Source of the DNA: Atrina japonica
Taxonomy: Eukaryota > Mollusca > Bivalvia > Pterioida > Pinnidae
Assembly (NCBI GenBank): GCA_030159075.1
Contig: BROG01000028.1
Span: forward strand, 124,001-188,000
Direction: 5' to 3'
Length of the DNA stretch: 64,000 nucleotides
Shown: positions 48,463 through 62,462 of the stretch, piece after piece
Numbering within the stretch: the stretch's first letter is position 1
How the letters are laid out: the number at the start of each line of letters is the position of its first letter
The notes under the pieces: generated by a model
Told to the model about the DNA's origin: nothing
What the model saw: the letters and a program-made list of their open reading frames with translations, nothing else
Database searches by the model: none
Program-made: the position numbers and the translations under genes

Positions 48463-49087
48463 ACTCTATTTCTCTCTCTCTCTCTGAGACTCTCTCTCTC
48501 TGTCTCTCTCTGAGACTCTCTCTCAGACTTTCTCTCTCTGTATCTTTTTCTCACACACGAACATATTACTATTAATACAAAAGTATTTCAAGTATTTATG
48601 AAAAGACATAAACATGAGACATGTAACAAACTAGGAGAAATGTTTTGATCAGGGTTTGGCATAGTGTCATGTGCTGATTAAAACCTAGAGATAATGGAAT
48701 TGATAATGAAATTAATAAGAATACACTCCCTAGTCATAGTCCGTTTGATCGTCACTGAAACTGGGGTTTATTCAATTTTTGCAAAAAACTACATAAATTA
48801 TATATTTAAAATGCTCATCATTGTTATTTTAAAGGTTTACGTAACTAAAACTTTAATTTGCATCATATTCAGGTGAAAAGGTTTTCCATTAGAAATAATT
48901 TTAGATTTCTTTCAAATTTCAAGAAACAATTACGTTGGTGTAAATCAAATATATTGAACAGCCATAATACTGTTAATATATAAACATTTTTGAACAGGTT
49001 ACATAAAACAGTCAGTGTGCCTGCTACTTATATGCAATGCGCATCATGTATGATAATATGTAGATCCCTTGATTCAATATCATTTTA
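46307..49087. other. Intergenic region with microsatellites
   Basis: TA tract at 46305-46330 and a long CT tract at 48391-48540; no exon with protein character on either strand. Confidence 0.6.
48391..48540. repeat. CT microsatellite
   Basis: About 68 bp of pure (CT)n followed by interrupted 'ctctctgagactctc' units. The Leu-Ser ORF over it is an artefact. Confidence 0.97.
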
Positions 49088-50088
49088 TACATAAACCTAG
49101 TACCTGGTATTTCGGTACCAGTTGTTCATCTTATACTAAAGAAATATTTGGCACTGTTGACACCATTTAAATTCGAAAATTTTCTAAAGCTGAGATAGTC
49201 ATTTTTTTTTTTTTCTTTTTTTTTTTTACAGTGGTTACTCTTAGACGGATTTAGGCTATACTTTTAGATATATTATTTGGCCCTGTATGACACCACTTTA
49301 TCTGTAGAAAAACACATACTTTTCAAACTGGAGCTCAACTGATGACGTCTAATTGACAGAAACGGTATCGTCTTGAGCACTATAACTTTGGTATTATGTC
49401 TATAATATTTATAACCACTAGGTCGTTGCCACTGCTGGTGGACCGTTTGAGTCCCCGAGGGTATACATAAACCTAGTACCTGGTATTTCGGTACCAGTTG
49501 TTCATCTTATACTAAAGAAATATTTGGCACTGTTGACACCATTTAAATTCGAAAATTTTCTAAAGCTAAGATAGTCATTTTTTTTTTTTTTTTTTTTTTT
49601 TTACAGTGGTTACTCTTAGACGGATTTAGGCTATACTTTTAGATATATTATTTGGCCCTGTATGACACCACTTTATCTGTAGAAAAACACATACTTTTCA
49701 AACTGGAGCTCAACTGATGACGTCTAATTGACAGAAACGGTATCGTCTTGAGCACTATAACTTTGGTATTATGTCTATAATATCTAAAGGATGCAATTAA
49801 ATTTATATATTGGATAAATATTATAAACATAATACCAAAGTTATAATGCTCAAGACGATATCGTTTCTGTCAATTAGACTATGTGTATTTTCTAAAGATA
49901 AAGTGGTATCATACAAGGCCAAATAATATCTCTAAAAGTATAGCCGAAATCCGTCTAAGAGTAACCACTGAAAAAAAAATGACTATCTTAGCTTTAAAAA
50001 AAATTCGAATTTAAATGGTGTTAACAGTGCCAAATATTACTTTAGTATAAGATGAACAGCTGGTACCAGATACTAGGTTGTATAAACA
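49088..50088. mobile_element. Fold-back element: two direct copies and one inverted copy
   Basis: Copy 1 (49088-49408) and copy 2 (49464-49783) are nearly identical, both starting 'tacataaacctagtacctgg' and ending 'ttatgtctataatat'. They differ mainly in a poly-T tract. An inverted copy (49818-50088), more diverged and lacking about 35 internal bases, follows after a loop of about 35 bp. Copy 2 plus the inverted copy make a hairpin with arms of about 270-320 bp. The 55 bp between copies 1 and 2 is unrelated sequence. Confidence 0.9.
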
Positions 50089-52174
50089 CATAAATTGAAA
50101 TAGAAGGACATGATTAAATTTACATTTTATACACGTATGTTTATGCCTAACTTGTCACACACTTAATTCACGCAGACTGGTCAATAATTGATCATCTCAC
50201 AATTGCAAGTCAACATAGTTTCAAGTTAACTTTTTTGTTTGTTTTTACGTTGTTTTACGTCCAGCGTGCCAGGAATACTACTAATAAGATGAAATAATTT
50301 CAGTAACATATTTTTGTGCATTATATTATACATGATACAGACTTTATAATTCTGATGTTTGTCATTTAATAATAAATAAATAAATTTAATTATGATACAA
50401 TCCCACGCCAGTCTACATTTTCTAATATGCCAGGGTTTTTTATTTGCATACGACCTACTTATGCATAAATCAGAAAGAATTATGGTTGCTATTTTATCAG
50501 CTCTTGAATTTGTCCACACAAACTTACAAAATTTTGTATTGCAGTAAATGTGTAAAATGTTTGTTAGCAAACCATAAATTTGCATATTCACAATTCAGTT
50601 ATGTATGGTAAACTGAAAAACATTGCTGTAAAATCCAAATTTGATGACTAAGGGCAATTTAAGAAATCTAACAAAACCCCAGTTTCAATGTAGAGCAAAT
50701 GGACTATACCTAAGATAGAATAGAAAAGGATTAAAACATGGATAAAAGCCATATTCGAGATTGTGATTAGGCGTGTTTGGGTTTGATTTTAGGGTCCTTC
50801 CTGCACCACCTTCCACTACAAACCAGTTGCGAATCGTGAGGTCGTACCTCAATGACAGTAGGAAGCGGACCGCATTGTTTTTGTTTGGAAGGTGCTTGAT
50901 ATTTAGTGCAATGGAATGAATTTTGGATTAATTATCGATGAAATGTTTATTTTCGTTGCTGTTCGTACGTTGCAGAAATTAAAACTCCACTTCAGACACA
51001 GGTAGTTTTCGTTGAAAAGTACAGGTAAGACTAAGTCTGTGAGTTTTATTCAGCCTCTGGGACTTCGCACGTTTTACGTTGCGAGTACAGATATACAATG
51101 GCGACCGTTATAACTAATCGGACTTTTATACCTGTTGTAGGACTTGATTTTCCTGAGATACAACTAAAAAAATGTCTGCTGTATGGGAAAATGAAGTGGG
51201 AATGTTTCAAAACGTTTTTTTTCAACACACATTTTTTTTATCAAAAGTCCAAAAGCTTTTTATGATCCTAGTTCAGCTTTAATATAAAAAACACTGCTCC
51301 GGAAATATAATTCAGTGCAGAGGTAAAGAGATTAATATTAAGATCAATAACACAAGTCCTATTTAGGTGTATTTTTTACCTTCAGATTTGGCTAACTATT
51401 GACCAACCATTGACCTCGTTTAATATCGAGAATACACTGCTGGATTTAGATAGGTATTTACTTTGACGTTGATGAACGGGTTTACACCTGAGGCGTAAGT
51501 GAATCCGTGAATACTCTATATACCCAATCTAGGCGAGTGCAAAGGTGAATGCGATAGCGAATGTGATGCGTGCTTTTCAAACTTTTAGATTTAATCCCTA
51601 TAACCTGAATCTTAGAAGAGGGTGATGAGGCCCTCAAAAGCGACTGATTTTAATCTATCCGTTGGATCAAGGAAATCCCTTGTGTGAAGGCGAGGAATAA
51701 TAATTTAAAGTAATCACAAATATATGTAGAATTCTCACAGACAACTCTGTTCGTTTATTATCTATGACAATACAACAATCACAATAGTACAATACTAGTA
51801 ATATCACAGTTTAACATTATATTGTGGATGGCTGATACATACATATATACATTTGTTTATTATCTAAGATAAATACATGAATTAGCACAATAAACATCAC
51901 ATCATAGTTTGACAATAAATAATTATCTAGAGGTCTTTGACATCTAATTGACAGATCTATCAATATATAACACCATGCAAACACACAAAATACACAGATG
52001 ACTTAGATTACTATATAGTCATTATCACCTGATTCACCACTAAGTAGATAGAATACCTTGATGTAGGTCAATATGTAAATAAATATAAACAGTATTTAAG
52101 TTCAGGAAGATTATGAGTCAATATAAAAATCATTTAAAAAACAAAGCTCTATAAAAAATCCAGATCCGAAATAT
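50089..52174. other. Intergenic / 3' UTR of the TNFR-like gene
   Basis: No coding exon seen. Closest poly(A) signal for the minus-strand receptor gene is AATAAA (plus tttatt, 51754-51759), about 415 nt after its stop. A short 'gttgttttacgtccagcgtg' near 50249 is reminiscent of a SINE-1 tail. Confidence 0.5.
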
Positions 52175-53552
52175 TTATACATTTTCGTTTTGAACTGTTA
52201 TTGTTTCACTCACACTTGCCGCCTTGCTCTCAGTTTGTAATCGCATAAGACTCTCGTTTTGATCAGAACAAGATATTGGTAATTTTGTATCTTCTAGGTT
52301 AAGGATTTCTGTGAATTCCTCAGATTCTGAAAATAAATGATGATAATGATAGAAATAATAAATTGATCATGATGAAATTTGTGTCGTTTAAATGAATTTT
52401 TCTGCAAGCAATCAACAGAAATTTGATGCTGTTTTTTCTCTGAGCTAATAAACCTTTTTGTAGTTGTCATATTCAGGGTTAGGGTTAGGTTTAGGGTTAG
52501 AGTTAGTTAGATTTCTGGAATATTTTGTACTGAGATCGAGTGAAATGTGACTTAGGTTATTTCCGGTTTCGTGATATCTACATTGACGGCAATGAATATT
52601 TTGTTTCTGGTCAATTAAGTTGGGTGAGAATTAAACTAAATATTCATTCTTGTAAAGTTGAAAAGTGTTATGCCTTTCTTGTAGGTTACTTCTCAAATCT
52701 GTCTCCTTTCACTGTACATAATACATATTATTGTCACCTATGCGATATACTAACCAGAAATTATGTAGGACACATTTTCCGTTGAAAGTGCATAATATTG
52801 TTACGAACCATGTCGGAACGGAAATTGGTGACAGATTTATAGTTTTCTTTCTTGCGTGTATTGGTAGTCGTATTTTTTTTTATAAAAAATGCGCCCAGGT
52901 TAGCTCTCTTTGATGTATGCGATATACCGGTAGATGTAAATAGATGAACAGATATATTCGAAGCAATGAAACACAGCAGAAATAAGTGATGACGCTTCTA
53001 AAGGAAAGATCCAGAAACCGAAGTTCATAAAATATTATAAGGTTTGATTGGATGTCCTCCTCGTGTAAAGTGTCTAAACAGAAAAAGGATTTTTTTTACA
53101 TATCAATAACGTAAAAACATGAGTCGTTGGCTGGGGATAAATTCGTTGCAATGCTTTAAAAAGGGAGTATATAGAGTCTGCAATTGCATGGAATTAGTCC
53201 CCAGAAACTTGTTTGTTCTCCGTCTGGAATTTACTGACCAATGGTCATCCCATACTATTTTTGACTTGGGAACATAAAAGTCTGGTAGTTCCGATTTCGT
53301 TAGCAACGATAAATTCAGCTACATATTCCTTTCCAATACTTTCGTTCAAATATAGCTTAAAGATTATCTATAGTAATAGTATCAGAAGAAAGTGAAACTG
53401 AAAACTATAAATGAATTTGAATTGTTCTTACCGTTAGACTTCTTCCTATTTCTCTTTCTCCGTACATACTTCGCCATGACCATGACCACAAACACTACAC
53501 TGGTAATCGTTATTATATTAAATATGATCAATATATAAACCCTGAAAGATAG

Positions 53553-53591
<39 letters not shown>

Positions 53592-53724
53592 CGATTCCAT
53601 GTAATTGTATAATCGATAATTGCATATTCCTGTTTATTGCATAAAGACACAAAACAATCTTCTATCACTTTATGTTACATTTTCCCCTTTAATGGCATAG
53701 ATTAAACCGAAAATTACTGTTTAT

Positions 53725-53814
<90 letters not shown>

Positions 53815-56800
53815 GTGTGTGTGTGTGTGTGTGTGTTTGTAATATCTTTAATCACCCGTGTATTTGAGCCACATATATCTCTTTAGATTATCATTCGATA
53901 CAAAACGAAATTGGCTTTTCTTTCTTCATATTTGATTGTTTTTAATTACTTAAATATTTTTAGTGTAACCCTTACGGACATACATGGTAAATAAAATTGT
54001 GCAATATCATTATTTAGATCATTCAAAATGTATATATAGAAAAGAAGATAGCATGAACCCGGTAAAGGTATTTTCGTTTATCGTAGACGCTGGGTACTAC
54101 TATATCTGGCCTCAGGGAATAAAAACATTTTATCAAAATCTTTAGATCGATGCCTCTTGTATCATATGATGTATAAATATTAGATGAACCAAATAATGAT
54201 TTAAAATAAGTATTTGGAGGAACACAATAAAACTCAGAACCTTCAGAAGAAATGATAGTCCTGGGTTATCATATAAAAGTTGTTTACAACAAGTATCTAT
54301 TTGGTATTCCATTCCTGTTATTACTACTATCAGAGTATTCCAAATCTTTGACTCCTCTATTGTCTGTTGCTATCCTATAAGTTCCAGTAATCCAAACTTA
54401 AATAATTAACCCTTTGACCACATTTGGATTCACCTATTTCAAAGAATGTTAAAGTTCACTGTCAAAATTCAGAATTGTATGATGTAGTATCCACACTTTA
54501 CAGCTATTTTACATGCAATATGAACTTATTCATACCTGAATTATGACAGTAGACCATACTATTTATTGATCTTTGTGAGTCTATATGTGATGACAGGGTC
54601 TGATATGTTAACATTGAGTAACCACTGATATGTCTTGTAAGTAAACAACTATCTAGGGCAAATCATCCAATCAATCTAAAATAATTTCTAGCAGGTGGAG
54701 AACAGGGTCATGTAGAGATAGAAAACTTTTCCATTAGTATATATATATATATATATATATAGTTTCTTACCATGTTGACAATCCAGATATCTGACCACGT
54801 ACTTCATTAATATTTCTTGTAAGATCACGTAAATGTAAATATTCAGAATAGTTCGAGTGATATAGATTTTTCTGAGAACTATATCCAATATCAGCGGTCA
54901 GTTCTGACCTTTCTCCATGATTGTTAGCATCAGGTTTTTTTCGTAACACAGGCATATGATCAACATCTATCATATTGTTTGTTGTACGAAAGGTAACTGA
55001 TGCCCTGGTTATGGTTACTGTTGTGGTCGTCTTTATAGCCCCGCCACATTTGCTGTCACTAGTGGACGACCCATTTCGGATTTGTACTCTGTGTAACTTT
55101 GTACAACTGTAACGAAAATCATATTTATTTATAATATTATTTACAATACAACGATATGAAAAAGAAAGCAACGTAACAATTTATAATGAGAAACAGAACA
55201 TATTAGTTCTAGTATGTGACAGTTATTAATGTTAGGATCATAATAACAAGGGGATAAAAAATCACATGACTTGAATTAGTTTTAGACTTTAGAGGTCTGC
55301 ACGTGCGGAAATTAAACAAATGCCATGATGTTAATTTTGAATTTACCGGTGGGTGTAAACGAAATGTTTTCAAGACAGATGGTATGTTGTAACTTTTGTA
55401 TTTACACTCGCATAGTTAATTCGTAATTTGCATCCTTATGAAAGCATGTGAACCGAAATTCATACCACACACTTAATACGGGGGTCCAGACAACATTAAT
55501 GCACCTAATAAAACGCGGCCAGAAACTTTGCAAGTATCCTTTGCCAAAATGTTTATTTTCATTTGACAACTATAAAAATTAAATGACTTAACCTCCTCTT
55601 CTGGTTTGGATCTTTACAGTCTTCATACGAGACATTTTTTGTATTGAGAATGATAATGACGAATATTGAAGATTTTTTTCCCGAAAACTCGCTGATTAAA
55701 TAAAAAATATAAAAAATTCTAAAATACTTTAAATTCAAATATAAGGTCGCAAAAGAACCGAAATGATATATAAAAGTACATGTATAAACACATAAACAAC
55801 ATATCAAACATAATCATGAATACATACTCTGTTACTGCAACACAAGGTCCATATCCCTCGGACACTTTATAATATCCGCTTAAACAAGGTTTACAAAGTC
55901 CTACAACATAAGAGAAACAAAATTAATTCATTATCAGTTCATTGATATATCGTATGCACATGTAGGTATTTAGAGATCATTACAGTCTTTAGGCCTGAGG
56001 GCAGATATAGGTCGAGGGATAATACTAGGCCGATATGGAAAAACACATGTTTTTATCTTTCTATCAAGATATTAACAGTTTTAACGAAAATGTTTCGTAA
56101 AATATACAACAATTGTATTATGTCAACACCTTATTTTTTATTCCATGATCTTTGTGAACATACCATAATACAGAACTATTTACGGTCGTCATTGTGACGT
56201 AATTTGCTGACAGGAAAGGACGTATATACCTCATGATGACGTCAGGGCAAAAATCAGTATCAGGGCGAATAATCGATGGATTTTCTGCTTCCATATAGTC
56301 AAATACGGTAACAGGGCCAATACCTGTCAATCATTTCCAGTGTTATCACACACGCAAAATCGCGCTTATCACTGCCAAATATGTGATAACTACAATTGAG
56401 TATTACTCACAAATGTGATATGGATAAATGATGCATTTGATAGGAAGAAATGCTGCAAACATACGCTAATATATTAACTACATCATTATAATTGAAATCG
56501 ACGTGAAGAAAATATACAACACAGTTAAAGTTATAATTATGTACAAAATCAAATAACAACAGGTAAATATTACCATCCTGATGCAACTCTTCTCCTGCAG
56601 GACAGACTTTTCCAGTACGACACAGCCGGAAGTCGCGTCCATAATAGCCACGAGATGTATCGCATTCACATATATCACCGCTGTCTGTACTCACATCCAG
56701 AAACCTGGTTTCTGTTGACAACATATATTAATATATATTTAAAATGTTAAATACCAATATTTATTCTAACAGGGAAATGACTATTAAAACAATCGGGAAG

Positions 56801-59800
56801 AAAATAATTATTTATTTTTCAATCATTATTTAAATCATACAAAATATGATATGAAAATGTCTTGCAAACAAAATCTTGTTCACATACGAATTGACATTGC
56901 TAACTTTATAGCTTTGTAATTTCTCCATTTGTAATCATTTACTTCATGGACACATTTCTGCTACCACTAATTTTACGTCAATTACGCATACTTGACGGAC
57001 ATATTTTCTGCTATAACTAATTTTTACGTCAATTACGCATACTTGACGGACATATTTTCTGCTACATATTTTTTGTCAACATCATAATAATAATTATTAA
57101 TTACTACCACATCTATATTTTACGTCAATATCATAATTCACAGACATAATTTCTACTACAATTATTTATACGTCAATTACGCATACTTGATGTACATAAT
57201 TCCTGCTACAACTATTTCTACGTCAATTACGCATACTCGATATGCATAATTCCTGCTACAACTATTTTTACGTCAATTACGCATACTTGATGTACATAAT
57301 TCCTGCTACAACTATTTTTACGTCAATTACGAATACTTAATGTACATAATTCGTGCTACAACTATTTTACGTCAGTATCATACTTCACAGACATAATTTC
57401 TGCTACAACTTATAAACGGGATTTGTCTTCTTACCAGGCGGGCAACTCCATGGACCTCTCTCAATGCATCCGATCACAGATTTGTCATTATCAAATAGAG
57501 AGGAATTCAGGCTGTCCAAAAAGTAACTTCCTGGTGGACATTTCTCACATTTGTCATTTGTGAAATTCGCCGTACAAAATTTGATTTCTGAAATAACAGA
57601 TAAGTCATATTATTACATATTTTATTAAATTTATCATTTAAATATGACCTTTTATTTTTGACTGTAATTTTTCATTGATTTTTAAACTGGTTTGGCATGC
57701 AACTCAATGCAAAGTAAATGGGAAATGCTATATTCTAATTTCAGCCAATCAAAATGCAGTGAAACATGAAACAAACGGTTACATTTAGAGAAGCCTTTTC
57801 ACCTTATCAGGGGTTATTCTAAGGAAACTATACTCTCAACATTACATTCAGTTCACCACAAACCAGTACATCTTCGCACACATCCAGCACGAGTCATGAG
57901 CCTTTTAACATGTTATTGACATGTGATTCCCGATTCGCTTCGCCGTTGTTCAAGTTTTTGAATATTAATGCGTCTGTATTTTTTTCGCAGTTTTTAAATA
58001 TTCAACGAAACGTGAATTACTTATTATTAAAATGATTTGTTATTTGTAATAAATGTTTGTTTGTCTGATGTTTTTAACTTTTTAGCCTATACATGTATTT
58101 TCCCCATTTCAATGCATCATTTTCTGAGTATCGGAGTGATAGATTTCAACCAACATGTGAAGTAGTTTGTTTACATTTCACGACTCGAAGACTATAGACT
58201 CTATCCCAGCCTAGCTACAAAACGCCAGGTAACAAAACATGACTGGAAAATGTAATAAATAGAATATTTGACAATTGTTTTTGAATAACATGTTTATTAA
58301 ATCGAGTGAGGCAGGAGAATACATATTTAACACTTTTGCTACTCAATGTAATAAACATGTTATTAAAAAACAATTGTCAAATATCCTCTATTTAAACACG
58401 CGTTCAAAATCAAATATTCAAGTAATACAAAGACTTATGTATAGCCTATATACAGCACTATTAAAAGTAAATGTTCAAAACAATGCATATAGATAAAAAA
58501 AAAAGAAATTTCCAAATATGTTATTTATTGTAGAAAACTAACATTTATTTTCATGGTGGTAATAAATTTTGAGCTCTCCATGCACTCGGAAAACCATGAG
58601 TAAAACAATTAGCCAATTAAGTTTTTTTTAGCGAATTCAAATTTTACTTAGCCAGGAAAATGAATGTTTACTTATACTGGGTGTATCATCAAACAGTTTT
58701 CTGTAATAGTGCTATTTCTTCTCTTTTGAATGAGAGAATGAGCCAAACGAGACCAACATTATGAACCTGAAAATTAGCCAATTACAAATATTTTAGCCAA
58801 TCTTGAAATACATTAGTCAATGGCTACATTTACTAATGAAAGGGTGAGCTCTGAAACTGACAAAGTTTGTGCAAAGTGGCATTATCCTGCAATAGAAATA
58901 GTTGCGTCAGTTTTAGATTACAAAAGGGGATTTGTATATTTATTATCAAGTGTATCTAAATATTTTTCAAATTTGAGATCTCCATTCGGAGTGGCTAGAT
59001 ATATATCATCACATTTCAAAGTAAAGTTAACGGAACATTGTAGGGCGATTCTTCTTTACTTGTCATGTTGTTGTTTACATTCAACGAGAACTCTTACTGA
59101 CACTTGAGTCCATTTACAAAACAATCGAGGCCTTAATGGCTTTATGGCCATTGTTCTCTCAAATATTGTACAAAGACGATATTTAAGGATATCTGTTTTT
59201 GAGAAACAGACATTATAATCGATACATCATTGATATTGTTATTATCTATTTTTTTTAGAAACTGACACCATAATCTATACATCGTAGATATTGGATATTG
59301 TTACATCATATATATATATATATATATTGCTCTCTTGTTCTGGAAATGAGATCATTGCGTACACACCTAGAAAATGAGATCATTGCGTACACACCTACAC
59401 ACATTGGTAACTACAGAAACTGGCTATACTTACTCGAGTGTAAAGTTTAAAATTTAGAGAACTATAAATAACTACCCGATATGCCTACCCACTATGTACT
59501 GCATTGTGTTATGTTTTAACTTTTAATTTTACAAAGGGACAGAAAAGAAACAATGATAATTTGTCTGTTGCGGGTTACTTTATTTCCTTTTTCTGTTCAT
59601 TATTCCATTGGTTACATTCCTGATACCGGACATTCATTGAGAATGAATTGGCTTTACTTTCCGTCATAATGTTTAAATGTTTGAACGTATCACAACTGTA
59701 ATATTAATGTATAAATTAAAACAGATATTCAAATACCCCTGTGTATCAGCTAACAAGATAAATAAAGTTAGCACTCTGTGCTCACTGTGATTATGAGAAC

Positions 59801-60170
59801 TGAATAATACACTAATGATATCCGTATTTAAAGCAATTGTACGGACCGACTAATTTCAATAAAACACATATTGACAACGTAATGCTCTACCGCTGTCGAT
59901 AAAGTTTAATTGGTAATTACATTTTAGTAACTCAAGAAATGAAAAAATGATAATTATATTGTGACTTCGATTGACTCGTGACTTATATATAGTGTCTGAA
60001 TACTTACGGCCTTTACATATGATAGGTTTACACAGTGTTAACTGCTGCCTGGTTTCATTGAAATGTGAAACGTATAAATGTACAGGGGTCAGAAGAAATG
60101 TAAACAGAAAAACCTGAAAAATAATATAAAAAAAGCGTGAGAAGTGAATATGAATGGAATATTCACACAC
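52175..60170 (-). CDS. TNF-receptor-superfamily-like type I membrane receptor, 7 coding exons, 374 aa
   Basis: Coding exons (minus): 60170-60008, 57587-57435, 56711-56574, 55900-55828, 55106-54771, 53541-53432, 52326-52175. All are GT..AG, in phase, and sum to 1125 nt. Order of parts: signal peptide (hydrophobic core [15 protein letters not shown], about residues 13-27); cysteine-rich ectodomain with C47, C52, C59, then [10 protein letters not shown] (68-77), [32 protein letters not shown], and [18 protein letters not shown] (about 154-171), the CxxC..G.Y pattern typical of TNFR cysteine-rich domains; a Ser/Thr-rich stalk of about 110 residues in one exon (177-287); a transmembrane helix (about 289-311) with a [11 protein letters not shown] stop-transfer; and a cytoplasmic tail of about 60 residues, acidic and Ser/Thr-rich. 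Potential N-glycosylation sites include NET (38), NFT, NSS, NGS, NYS. There is no death domain and no clear TRAF motif. An acceptor-like tract (ttttttcag) lies inside exon 1, so a different first exon is possible. An EGF-like or scavenger-type receptor is the alternative. Confidence 0.8.
52474..52510 (+). repeat. Short interstitial telomere-like repeat
   Basis: Four near-perfect TTAGGG-type units ('gggttagggttaggtttagg' then 'gttagagttagttag') in the last intron of the TNFR-like gene, about 150 bp from exon 7. Confidence 0.7.
53555..53590. repeat. TA microsatellite next to exon 6 of the TNFR-like gene
   Basis: The (TA)n tract begins only about 15 nt upstream (in gene sense) of the exon 6 acceptor, so length changes could disturb the branch-point region. 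Confidence 0.9.
53728..53836. repeat. TA then GT compound microsatellite
   Basis: (TA)n of about 85 bp with one slip, directly followed by (GT)n of about 24 bp. Intron 5 of the TNFR-like gene. Confidence 0.97.
54406..54611 (+). mobile_element. TTAA-ended MITE, copy 2
   Basis: Begins ttaaccctttg and ends gatatgttaa; matches 30001-30206 in opposite orientation. Intron 5 of the TNFR-like gene. Confidence 0.65.
54737..54762. repeat. TA microsatellite just after exon 5 donor
   Basis: (TA)n immediately downstream (gene sense) of the exon 5 donor gtaagaaact. Confidence 0.9.
56940..57410 (+). repeat. Minisatellite, unit about 51-60 bp, about 8 copies
   Basis: Unit 'cgtcaattacgcatacttga' + 'cggacatattttctgctac' + 'aactattttta'. 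Intron 2 of the TNFR-like gene, ending about 25 bp from exon 2's donor. Unit contains CRE-like 'tacgtcaa'. Confidence 0.92.
57588..60007 (-). other. TNFR-like gene intron 1
   Basis: 2.4 kb of AT-rich sequence with a TA tract at 59308-59328 and a doubled phrase 'gaaatgagatcattgcgtac' near 59350. ORFs at 58275-58496 and 58820-59107 show no recognisable family or splice support. Confidence 0.6.
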
Positions 60171-60189
60171 GATTTACATACATGTATTG

Positions 60190-62150
<1,961 letters not shown>

Positions 62151-62154
62151 TGTC

Positions 62155-62462
62155 ATTCCGGAAGGCGAAAAGTCGAAGTTTGGCGGGCTGTCGCGTTTTA
62201 ACAAGGCGAAAAGGCAAAATTTGGCGGGTTGTCGAGTTTTATCCAAGGCGAAAAGGCGACGTTCGGCAGGTTTTCGCGTTTATTTTACGAGGCGAAAAGG
62301 CGAAGTTTGGTGGGTTTTCGCGTTTTAAACAATGCCAAAAGGCGACTTTCGGCGGGTTGTCGTGTTTTGAACAAGGCGAAGTTTGGCGGGTTTTCGCGTT
62401 TATTTTACAAGGCGAAAAGGCGAAGTTTGGCGGGTTTTCGCGTTTTAAAAACGGCAAAATTT
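62155..62462 (-). repeat. GC-rich minisatellite 'aggcgaaaaggcgaagtttggcgggttttcgcg'
   Basis: Units of about 38-50 bp, 7-8 copies, combining 'aaggcgaaaaggcgaa', 'gtttggcgggttttcgcg' and 'ttttaaacaa' or 'tttattttacaa'. It is CpG-rich in an AT-rich setting and adjoins the broken end of the gypsy pol fragment. Overlapping ORFs on both strands (70-168 codons) are produced by the repeat. Confidence 0.95.

Noticed and set aside
58820..59107. 95-codon ORF
   Set aside because: Lies in intron 1 of the TNFR-like gene with no recognisable domain or splice signals; likely chance, though not excluded.
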